Shown: positions 8,387 through 16,600 of the stretch, piece after piece | How positions within the stretch are numbered: the first letter of the stretch is position 1 | Layout of the letters: every line of letters starts with the position of its first letter | DNA from: Paracoccus sp. N5 | Lineage (GTDB): Bacteria; Pseudomonadota; Alphaproteobacteria; Rhodobacterales; Rhodobacteraceae | Reading direction: 5' to 3' | NCBI RefSeq assembly: GCF_000371965.1 | Contig: NZ_AQUO01000001.1 | Span: 986,001-1,050,000 of the forward strand | Length of the DNA: 64,000 bases | Notes under the pieces: model-generated | What the model was told of the DNA's origin: nothing | What the model saw: only the letters and a program-made list of their open reading frames with translations | The model's database searches: none | Position numbers and translations under genes: made by a program

Positions 8387-9138
8387 TCCCAGACCCTGCC
8401 GTCGGTATCCTGGGCATGGACCGTCACCGGCCCCTGCCCCGGCGCATAGGCAAAGCGGAACACCGGATCCTCGGAAATCGAGATCCCGGCGTCCATGGTG
8501 AAGAGGGCCGCATCGCCCTGCTTGACCTCCAGCGTCTGGATGAACTCGGCCGGGATGGTCAGCAGCGTGACCTGGTCGCGTTGCAGGCCCGAGAAATTCG
8601 GATGCCGGATCATCAGCGTGCCGATCTGCCGGCCGGCCTCTTCGGTCTGGCGGAACCGCATCTCGCCCATGGTGGCGCGCACCTGGTCCATGCTTTTCCC
8701 GGCCGGCGCCGCACAGCCGCCCGAGGCCTTGACATAGCGCCCGGCCATGACCTTGCGCCCGTCCTCCAGCGTGGCGATGGCGCGCAGGTCGGAGTAATTG
8801 TCGACCCGCACCCGCACCTCGAAATCCAAGGGCATCAGCGCCTTGCCGAAGGTGAACTCGGCCGCGACCGGGGCCGGGTTGCCGTCCACCACCAGCGTCA
8901 GGGCGGTGATCGCCGGCGCGCCGGGCGGTTGCGTGACATGGACCGGCACCAGCGCCGGATTGTCCGCCCGCTTCGGCGCGTCGAGGTCGAAGACCGCCGG
9001 GTCCACCGGCGGCTCTTCCTCGGTGCCGATGATGCTGGAGCGCAGGTCGTCCCACAGGGGCGAGGGCAGCATCGGGTTCTCCACCTCGGCCGCCAGGGCG
9101 GGGGCGGCCAGCAGGGTCAGGATCAGCGCAAGTCTCAT
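8374..9138 (-). CDS. Quinoprotein dehydrogenase-associated SoxYZ-like carrier protein
   Basis: A 254-residue exported protein (signal peptide MRLALILTLLAAPALA). The middle part resembles SoxY and ends in the GGC motif at about residues 140-142 (VKASGGCAAP), with C142 as the expected carrier cysteine; the C-terminal part resembles SoxZ (LMIRHPNFSG, DQVTLLTIPAEFIQTLEV). This SoxY-SoxZ fusion is known as a genomic companion of quinoprotein dehydrogenases, with unknown chemistry. In sulfur oxidation SoxY carries sulfur intermediates on its C-terminal cysteine; here the cysteine is internal. The ATG overlaps the pqqE stop (ATGA), so it is made together with the PQQ biosynthesis enzymes. Confidence 0.88.
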   Translation of the reverse strand: MRLALILTLLAAPALAAEVENPMLPSPLWDDLRSSIIGTEEEPPVDPAVFDLDAPKRADNPALVPVHVTQPPGAPAITALTLVVDGNPAPVAAEFTFGKALMPLDFEVRVRVDNYSDLRAIATLEDGRKVMAGRYVKASGGCAAPAGKSMDQVRATMGEMRFRQTEEAGRQIGTLMIRHPNFSGLQRDQVTLLTIPAEFIQTLEVKQGDAALFTMDAGISISEDPVFRFAYAPGQGPVTVHAQDTDGRVWDQSF

Positions 9139-10271
9139 ATCCGCCTCTCTTTCGCCATGCGGCGATAGACCAGCGCGGTGTCGTCGCTGGTCGCATCGGC
9201 CTCGGCCTCGGCGCGCAGCCGCGCATTGAGGCTGGAGCGCGAACAGACCGGGTCGGTGGCGCGCGCATCGCCGGCCATGGCCATGGCCTGGCAGCGGCAG
9301 CCGCCGAAATCCACCTCGCGCCGGTCGCAGGACTGGCAGGGCTCGGGCAGCCAGGCGGTGCCGCGAAAGGCGTTGAAGGCGGCGCCGTCGCGCCAGATCC
9401 GCGCTAGCGGCAGCTCGCGCACCGTGTCGAAATGCAGCCCGGTGATGGTCTGCGCGGCGTGGCAGGGCAGCACCGTGCCGTCGGGCGCGATGTTGAGCCC
9501 GGTCGAGCCCCAGCCGCCCATGCAGCTTTTCGGATAGATGGCATGGTGGTCGGCGGGGACATAGTCGATGACCATGCGCCCGCGCAGCCGCTGGCGGGCG
9601 GCGTTCACCACCTCGCGCGCGCGGGCCGCCTGCGCCATGGTCGGCATCAGCGGCCGGCGGTTCAGGTCGGCCCAGCCGTGGAACTGCACGGTCGCGACCT
9701 CGATGCGGCGGCAGCCCAGCCGCTCGGCCAGGTCGATCATCTCGGGCAGGCGGTCCAGGTTCTGGCGATGCACCACCGCGTTCAGGGTCAGCGGAAAGCC
9801 GATGGCGCCGATCCATTCCGCCACCTGCATCTTGCGCGCGAAGCTGCCGCCATAGCCGCTGATCCAGTCCGCCATCTCGGCGTCGATGCCTTGCAGCGAC
9901 AGCTGCATATGATCGACCACGCCGTCCAGTTCGCGCAGCCGCGATTCCGTCAGCCCGATGCCCGAGGTGATGAGATTGACGTAAAGCCCCGCGTCCCGCG
10001 CCGAATGCGCGATCTCGGCCAGGTCGCGGCGCGAGGCCGGCTCGCCGCCCGACAGATGCACTTGGAGCACACCCAGATCGGCGGCCTGCCGGAACACGTC
10101 GGCCCATTCCGCCGCCGTCAGTTCGGATTGCACCCGCGTCAGCTCGACCGGGTTCGAGCAATAGGGACAGGCCAGGGGACAGCGATGCGTCAGCTCGGCC
10201 AGCATCGCCATGGGCAGGCCGACGCGGACCGGATGGCCGTCGATGTCGCGGGGGATCGGCTCATCCTTCAT
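9135..10271 (-). CDS. pqqE: PQQ biosynthesis radical SAM enzyme PqqE
   Basis: A 378-residue radical SAM enzyme that forms the carbon-carbon link between Glu and Tyr of the PqqA peptide. The S-adenosylmethionine cluster motif is C31-x3-C35-x2-C38 (CPLACPYC), followed by HLSGGEPASR. The C-terminal SPASM region has cysteines for auxiliary clusters (KSCMGGWGS, LPCHAA, CQSCDRREVDFGGCRCQA). The ATG at 10271 overlaps the end of pqqD by eleven bases; a frame extension to 10304 lies inside pqqD and is unlikely. Length is normal for the family (about 370-385). Confidence 0.97.
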   Translation of the reverse strand: MKDEPIPRDIDGHPVRVGLPMAMLAELTHRCPLACPYCSNPVELTRVQSELTAAEWADVFRQAADLGVLQVHLSGGEPASRRDLAEIAHSARDAGLYVNLITSGIGLTESRLRELDGVVDHMQLSLQGIDAEMADWISGYGGSFARKMQVAEWIGAIGFPLTLNAVVHRQNLDRLPEMIDLAERLGCRRIEVATVQFHGWADLNRRPLMPTMAQAARAREVVNAARQRLRGRMVIDYVPADHHAIYPKSCMGGWGSTGLNIAPDGTVLPCHAAQTITGLHFDTVRELPLARIWRDGAAFNAFRGTAWLPEPCQSCDRREVDFGGCRCQAMAMAGDARATDPVCSRSSLNARLRAEAEADATSDDTALVYRRMAKERRI

Positions 10272-10590
10272 CCTGGCACCCCTGCTGCGCGTCGCCCTCG
10301 GCACAGGCGAGGAACACCATGCGCCGGTCGACGAGGCCGCGGATGAACTCCTGCACGTCGCCCTCGATCTGCTCGGCGGGGGCGGCGTAGCGCTGGCACA
10401 GCGTCAGGACCACCTCGGCCAGGCTGCGCCGGCCGTCGAGCTCGGACAGGATCGCGTCGCCCACCGGGTCCAGCTGCATGGCCCGTTCCGGCGCCAGCAG
10501 CACCCGCATGCCGCGCACCCGGTCGTCATGCAGCCGCACCCCCCGGGGCAGATAGGGCACGCAGCCGCCGCTGATGCGATGCCCGGTCAT
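10261..10590 (-). CDS. pqqD: PQQ biosynthesis chaperone PqqD
   Basis: A 109-residue PqqA-binding chaperone that presents the precursor peptide to PqqE. It has the family pattern YLPRGVRLHDDRVRGMRVLL, then LDPVGDAILSELDGRRSLAE, and a winged-helix-like fold. The C-terminal tail after about residue 92 (CAEGDAQQGCQDEG) is less usual. The ATG overlaps the pqqC stop (ATGA), and the end overlaps pqqE. PqqD is often about 90-95 residues, so this copy has a slightly longer tail. Confidence 0.95.
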   Translation of the reverse strand: MTGHRISGGCVPYLPRGVRLHDDRVRGMRVLLAPERAMQLDPVGDAILSELDGRRSLAEVVLTLCQRYAAPAEQIEGDVQEFIRGLVDRRMVFLACAEGDAQQGCQDEG

Positions 10591-11363
10591 GAGGCGGCCG
10601 CCTGCGCGGGCCGGGCCAGCAGCCCCTCGCCCGGGCGCCAGGCGCCGGGCGGGATGCGGCCCTCGACATAGCCGTGCCACAGCGCGTCGAGCTGCGCCCA
10701 GAGCACGTCGGTCTTGAAGACCAGCGCCGCCGCCGCCGCGTCCTGTTTCTCCAGCGTATCGGCATGGTCGAGCACGTAGTTCAGCCCGAACTCCACGTCC
10801 TTGGGCGCCTCGGTCAGGCGCTTGCGGAAATAGGACAGGCTGGTCTCGTCGGCGAAATCATAATGCTTCAGCAGGCCCTCGATGCGCTCGGCGTGGATCT
10901 TGGGGGCGAACATCTCGGTCAGGCTGGCGGCCACGGCGTCGAGCAAGGGCATGTCGCGCACGAAGCGGACATAGGCATCGACGGCGAATCGCGTCGCGGG
11001 CATGACGCCGGCGCCGCCCGCGACATAATCCGGGTCCAGCCCGACGGCACGGGCCAGGGCCAGCCAGCGCCGGATGCCGCCGCCCTCATCGACGCCGCCG
11101 TCGTGATCCTCGATGCGGCTGCGCCAGATGCGGCGCATCTGCGGGTCGTCCAGCCGCGACAGGAAGGCCGCGTCCTTCATCGGGATGCGCGACTGGTATT
11201 GCCAGCGGTTGATGACCCAGGCGCGCACCTCGTCGGGCGAGCATTCCCCGCCGTGCAGGCGTTTGTGGAACGGGTGGCGGTCGTGATAACGCTCGGCGCC
11301 GATGCGGCGCAGGCGTTCGTGGAATTCGGCCCGGCTCTGGGCGCGGTGGTCGGCGAGCTTCAT
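10587..11363 (-). CDS. pqqC: Pyrroloquinoline-quinone synthase PqqC
   Basis: A 258-residue cofactor-free oxidase that carries out the last step of PQQ formation, an eight-electron oxidation and ring closure. Typical blocks are FHERLRRIGAERYHDRHPFH near the N-terminus, RAWVINRWQYQSRIPMKDAA, and the EDHDG motif. Length matches the family (about 250). The ATG overlaps the pqqB stop (ATGA). A longer frame to 11603 lies inside pqqB and is rejected. Confidence 0.97.
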   Translation of the reverse strand: MKLADHRAQSRAEFHERLRRIGAERYHDRHPFHKRLHGGECSPDEVRAWVINRWQYQSRIPMKDAAFLSRLDDPQMRRIWRSRIEDHDGGVDEGGGIRRWLALARAVGLDPDYVAGGAGVMPATRFAVDAYVRFVRDMPLLDAVAASLTEMFAPKIHAERIEGLLKHYDFADETSLSYFRKRLTEAPKDVEFGLNYVLDHADTLEKQDAAAAALVFKTDVLWAQLDALWHGYVEGRIPPGAWRPGEGLLARPAQAAAS

Positions 11364-12250
11364 GGCACGATCTCCATGCCGTCGCGGCCGACCTGCCAGC
11401 CCGCCGCCTCGGCAGCGGCGCGTTCGGGGCTGGAGGGATCGACCAGCGGGTTGGAATTGTTCAGATGCACATAGATGCGGGCGCGCAGCGGCACGTCGCG
11501 CAGCGCGTCCAGGCTGCCCTCGGGCCCCGAGACCGAGACATGGCCCATGCGGCGGCCGGTCTTGCGGCCCAGCCCCTCGCGCAGCATCTCGTCGTCGCTC
11601 CACAGCGTGCCGTCGAACAGCAGCGCATCCGCGCCCGCGATCCGCTCGCGCAGCCAGCCGGGCACCGAGGCGCAGCCGGGGATATAGAACACCCGCCGGC
11701 CGTCCGCGGACAGCTCGACCCCCACGGTCTGCTCGCCCATCAGGCCGGTGTCGACCTCGTCTCCTTCAAGGTAGAGCGGCACCTTGCCCGGCACGGCGAA
11801 CAGCGTCGCCATCAGCCCGGGCACCAGCTGGAACGGCTGGTCCAGCGCCAGGTCGCGGCGCGTCACCACCTGCGGGTCCAGCGCCGAGAGCATGGGGTTG
11901 GCGGCCAGCACCGCATGGAGGGCGGGCGTGGCGTAAAGGTCGAAGGGCTGGCCCTCGCGCAGGGTCAGAAGGCCGGCCACATGGTCGATGTCGCCATTCG
12001 TCAGCAAGACCGAGCGGATGGGCGAGCCGCGCAGCCGCTGCGGCCGCAGGTGGACCGAGCCGGCAAGCTGCTGGCGCAGGTCGGGCGAGGCATTGACCAG
12101 CGCCCAGTCGCGGCCATTGGCCGAGATGGCGATGCCGCTCTGGCTCATCGCCGGAATGCGGCCGTCGCGTGCGGCATCGCAATTGCGGCAGCCACAATTC
12201 CATTGCGGCAGGCCGCCGCCTGCGCCGCTGCCAAGGATCACGATACGCAT
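11360..12250 (-). CDS. pqqB: PQQ biosynthesis protein PqqB
   Basis: A 296-residue metallo-beta-lactamase-fold protein, reported as an oxygenase acting on the crosslinked Glu-Tyr intermediate. The N-terminus MRIVILGSGAGGGLPQWNCG is diagnostic, with CGCRNC close behind and LLTNGDIDHVAGLL as the altered metal motif. Length is normal (about 300). It follows pqqA by about 70 bases and overlaps pqqC. The ATG at 12250 has GGAAGGGG upstream. Confidence 0.97.
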   Translation of the reverse strand: MRIVILGSGAGGGLPQWNCGCRNCDAARDGRIPAMSQSGIAISANGRDWALVNASPDLRQQLAGSVHLRPQRLRGSPIRSVLLTNGDIDHVAGLLTLREGQPFDLYATPALHAVLAANPMLSALDPQVVTRRDLALDQPFQLVPGLMATLFAVPGKVPLYLEGDEVDTGLMGEQTVGVELSADGRRVFYIPGCASVPGWLRERIAGADALLFDGTLWSDDEMLREGLGRKTGRRMGHVSVSGPEGSLDALRDVPLRARIYVHLNNSNPLVDPSSPERAAAEAAGWQVGRDGMEIVP

Positions 12251-12320
12251 GTTTGCCCCTTCCGGCAGACCCGGCCGCCCGTTTGCCCAGGCAGCCGGGC
12301 CCGGAAATCGCCGGGTCAGG

Positions 12321-12413
12321 TCAGAACAGAACCGGCTCGTCCTCGGCCGGGGCATACATATTGATTTCCATGCCGCAGGCGATTTCCGTCAGCGCGGGTT
12401 TGGTCCAGGCCAT
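12321..12413 (-). CDS. pqqA: PQQ precursor peptide PqqA
   Basis: A 30-residue peptide encoded between pqqB and the divergent metallohydrolase gene. It starts MAWTKPALTEIACGMEINMY and contains E16-x3-Y20, the Glu and Tyr that become PQQ. GGAGGAGATC stands just before the ATG. It heads the pqqABCDE-soxYZ-like operon; the gap to pqqB may hold a processing or translation-level control, because PqqA is needed in larger amounts than the enzymes. Confidence 0.96.
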   Translation of the reverse strand: MAWTKPALTEIACGMEINMYAPAEDEPVLF

Positions 12414-12552
12414 ATAGATCTCCTCCTCCAGTTCACCGCATGTCGCGGTCCCTTGGATGCTAGGCCGGTCCGCCGGCCAGTCAACGCGCCAAAGGTCGTA
12501 GATGACCGCGCCCGCCCCGTGGTGCTAGGCTGCGCGCGAAAGGATGCGGGCC

Positions 12553-13614
12553 ATGTTTCACCTGATCCTCAGCGCCTGTCTCGCGGCCCAGCCGGGGGTA
12601 TGCGAGGGCCGGCTTCTGCCGGCCGGCGACGCGCCCGCGCGCGAGGCCTGCGAAGCGGGCGCCGCGGCGATCGCGCGCGACTGGCTGGCGCGCCATCCCG
12701 ACCTGGCCGCGGGCGAAAGCGGCACCCGCTGCGTCGAGACGGCCGAGCTGCCCGCCCTGTCCATGCAGGAAATCGCCGCCGGGGTGCATCTGCACCAGGG
12801 CGCCATGGACCAGCTTTCGCCGCAGAATCGCGGCCGAATCGCCAATTCCGGCTTCGTCGTCGGCGACACGGTGGCGGTCATCGACAGCGGCGGCAGCCGG
12901 GCCGAGGGCGAGGCGCTTTACGCCGCGATCCGCCAGGTCACCGACCTGCCCGTCAGCCACCTGATCCTGACCCACATGCACCCCGACCACATCCTGGGCG
13001 CCGAGGTCTTTGCCGAGGCCGGCGCCACCGTCACCGCCGACGCCCGCCTGCCGCAGGCGGTGGCGCTGCGGGCCGAGGCCTGGATGATCTCGGTCCCGCG
13101 CCAGATCGGGGCGGGAAATTTCGCCGGCACCCGCATCGCCGCCGTCGATCATCCGGTGACGGCCCCCGAGACGATCTCGCTGGGCGGGCGCGAATTGCGG
13201 CTGGTGCCGGTGCCGCCCGCCCATACCGACAGCGACCTGACCGTGCTGGACCAGGACAGCGGCACGCTGTTCGCGGGCGACCTGGTGTTCCTGGGGCTGA
13301 CGCCCTCGCTCGACGGCTCGCTGGCGGGCTGGCTGGGCTGGCTGGGCCAGCCGCCCGATCCGGCCCCCGCGCGCATCGTGCCCGGCCATGGTCCCGTGAC
13401 CGAACTGTGGGAAGACGCCACCGCGCCCGAGCGGCAATACCTGACCGCGCTGCGCGACGCCGCGCGGCAGGCCCTGTCGCACGGGCTGGCGCTGTCCGCC
13501 GCGATTCCCGCCATCGTGCAGGAGATGCGGCCGTTCTCGGAAGGCTGGGCCGATTTCCAGGCCGTCACCGCGCGCAATGCCGCCACGGCCTTCGCCGAGC
13601 TGGAATGGGAATAG
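12553..13614 (+). CDS. Quinoprotein relay system zinc metallohydrolase (SoxH-like)
   Basis: A 353-residue metallo-beta-lactamase-fold hydrolase. The zinc motif is H141-x-H143-x-D145-H146 (THMHPDH), followed by PAHTDSD and PGHGPV further on. The N-terminal 70 residues carry three cysteines (17, 33, 60) and a weak signal-like start MFHLILSACLAA, so export is probable. It matches the group named 'quinoprotein relay system zinc metallohydrolase', a relative of SoxH found with PQQ genes and SoxYZ-like carriers. It is divergent from pqqA. ATG 12553 is preferred because AAGGA lies nine bases before it; ATG 12544 overlaps that site. The substrate, perhaps a thioester on the SoxYZ-like carrier, is unknown. 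Confidence 0.85.
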   Translation: MFHLILSACLAAQPGVCEGRLLPAGDAPAREACEAGAAAIARDWLARHPDLAAGESGTRCVETAELPALSMQEIAAGVHLHQGAMDQLSPQNRGRIANSGFVVGDTVAVIDSGGSRAEGEALYAAIRQVTDLPVSHLILTHMHPDHILGAEVFAEAGATVTADARLPQAVALRAEAWMISVPRQIGAGNFAGTRIAAVDHPVTAPETISLGGRELRLVPVPPAHTDSDLTVLDQDSGTLFAGDLVFLGLTPSLDGSLAGWLGWLGQPPDPAPARIVPGHGPVTELWEDATAPERQYLTALRDAARQALSHGLALSAAIPAIVQEMRPFSEGWADFQAVTARNAATAFAELEWE

Positions 13615-13671
13615 ATTGCCTCGCCCGCGCCCCGATGCCACAACTATGCCGAGCGCATCGGGAGGAAGGTC

Positions 13672-16600
13672 ATGGCACCTCGGCACGGTTTCATCGCAGC
13701 GGCGCTCGCCGCCCTGCTGCTGGTCGGAAACGCCCAGGCAGAGGAGGCGCCGGTGCCCGAGCGGCGGCTGTCGCTGCAGGCCGACACCGACCTGCCCGGC
13801 GGCGACCTGGGCCCGATCTTCGACACCACGCTGCAAGCCTGCGTGCAGGCCTGCGTTGCGAACGACGCCTGCACCGCGCTGACCTATAACGAACGCGCCC
13901 GCGCCTGTTTCCCCAAGGGCGAAGGCACCGGCGCCGCCGCGGGATTCGTCGGCGCGATCTCGGGCCATGTCGTGGCGCTGGACAGCGAAGCGCGGCTGCG
14001 CGCGCAGTCCCGCGCCGCCGCCGCCCCCTTCATCGCGCCGCAGGACCTGACCCAGGCGCAGGCACAGGCGCGTTCCTTCCCGGCGCTGCACCCGCCGATG
14101 GCCGACTATCCGCAGGGCAGCGCGCAGGCGGCCGAAAGCGGCGGCGACCTGGCGCTGGCCGCCCGCATCACCGCCTCCGAGGCCGCGCGCTATGACCGGG
14201 CCGAGGACTGGACCAATCTCGCGCGGCTGACGCTTTACACCGGCGACCAGAACGACAGCGACGCCTCGAACGCGGTCGCCGCGATGGCGATCAACGGCTA
14301 TCTGCGCGCGGGCCAAGATGCCGTCGCAGGCCGCGCGCTGTCCTGGCTGGCCATGGCCTGGGAACGCCAGGGCCGGGGCCGCGACGCGCTGGCGGCGCTG
14401 CGGCTGGCGGCGAAACTGTCGCCCGCCGACAGCGAGATCGCCTCGGCGCTGGAGGAATCCGAGGCCCGCAACGGTTTCCGCGTCACCGACACCCAGGTCG
14501 AATCCGAAGGCAAGACGCCGCGCTTCTGCGCCGTCATGTCGCGCGCGTTGTCGACCAGCACCGATTACGCGCCCTTCCTGCGCCTGCCCGGCCGCGACCT
14601 GACGGTCGAGGCCAATGACGACCGGCTTTGCGTCGCCGGGCTGACCCACGGCCAGGAGGTCGAGCTGACCTTGCGCGCCGGCCTGCCCTCGGCCGATGGC
14701 GAGGTGCTGGCCCGCGACGTGACGCTCAAGGGCTATGTCCGCGACCGCAGCCCCGAGGTGCGCTTCCCCGGCCGCGCCTATGTCCTGCCCGCCTCGGGCG
14801 ACCAGCGGCTGTCGATGGTCACGGTCAATGCCGATGCGGTCGACCTGCGCCTGCTGCGCATCTCGGACCGCAACCTGATCCGCGCCATGGCCGAGGATAT
14901 GTTCGCGACGCCGCTCGACAGCTGGCAGAGCAACTATTTCAGCGACAGCATGGCACGCGAGATCTGGAAGGGCACCGCGCAGGTCGCCAAGCCCGTGGGC
15001 CAGGACGGCCTGAACCGCGAGCTGACCACCAGCCTCGCCATCCCGGCCGAGGCCGGCCCGCTGGAGCCCGGCATCTATATCGTCGAGGCCGGCGTCGCGA
15101 CCGAGAACGCCTCGGACAGCGGGCTGGCGACGCAATGGTTCGTGATCTCGGATTTCGGGATTTCCACCTTCAGCGGCACCGACGGGCTGACCGTGGCGGT
15201 GCGCAGCCTGAACGACACCGCGCCCAAGGTCGGGGCCGAGGTGGCGCTGGTCAGCCGCTCGAACGACGTGCTGGCCAAGGCCGCGACCGACGACCAGGGC
15301 ATCGCACATTTCGCCCCGGGCCTGGCGCTTGGCAAGGACGGCGCGGCGCCGGCGCTGGTCACGGTGACCGACTGGCAGGGCGAGGGCGCTGCGCGCGCGC
15401 CGCGCGACATGGCCTTCCTGTCGCTGTCGGATCCCGAATTCGACCTGTCGGACCGCGGCGTCGAGGGCCAGCCGCCGGCGCCGCCCATCGACCTGTTCCT
15501 GACCACCGACCGCGGCGCCTATCGCGTCGGCGAGACGGTGAACGCCACCGTGCTGGCCCGCGACGCCGAATCGCGCGCCTTGCCGGACCTGCCGCTGACC
15601 GCCGTGATCCTGCGCCCCGACGGGGTGGAACAGACCCGGATGCCGGCGACCCCCGCCGGCGCCGGCGGCAGCGTGGTCAGCTGGGCCATCCCCGGCAACG
15701 CCCCGCGCGGCACCTGGCGGCTGGAACTGCGCACCGAAGCCGAAGGCCCGGCCTTGGCCACGGCCCGCCTGCTGGTCGAGGATTTCCTGCCCGAGCGCAT
15801 CGACTTCACCCCGAAACTGCCCGAGGGCCCGGCCCGGGCCGGCGGCGAGCTGGCGCTGAGCCTGAACGCGCATTGGCTGTTCGGGGCGCCGGCCGCGAAC
15901 CTGCCGGTCGAGGGCAGCCTGCGCCTGTCCCCGACCCGCGCGCTGGCCGGCTTCGACGGCTATGTCTTCGGACGCGAGGATGACGATACCTCGCCCGTCA
16001 CGGACAGCCTGCCGCCCGGCCAGACCGATGCGCAGGGCCATTACCAGGCGCAGATCACCCTGCCCCCCGCCACCGAGCTTGGCCCGCGCCCGTTCGAGGC
16101 CGAAGTGGTGCTGGACATCCGCGAGGGCGCCGGCCGCCCGGTCGAGCGCGTGGAATCCCGCGTGGTCATGCCCGAGGCGCCGGTGATCGGCATCAAGCCG
16201 CTGTTCGAAGGCGACATCGTGGGCGAAGGCTCGGAAGCGCGTTTCGCGCTGCTCGCGGTCGGCCCCGACCTGAAACCGGCCGCGGCCCCGGTGCGCTGGG
16301 TGCTGAACCGCATCGACACCGACTATCAATGGTATTCGCTGGGCGGGCAATGGAACTGGGAGGCGATCACCACCCGCACCCGGGTGGGTGAAGGTGTGGC
16401 CGAGCCGGGCGAGGCCCCGGCCGAGATCGCCGCCGCCGTCGAATGGGGCCAGTACGAGCTGGTGGCCGAGCCGGCCTCGGGTCAGGGCGGGCAAAGCTCG
16501 ACGCAATTCTATGCCGGCTGGGGCGCGGTGGCGAATGCCGGCACGCAGACGCCGGACCGCTTGCAGGTGGTGCTGGACAAACCCGCCTATCGCAGCGGCG

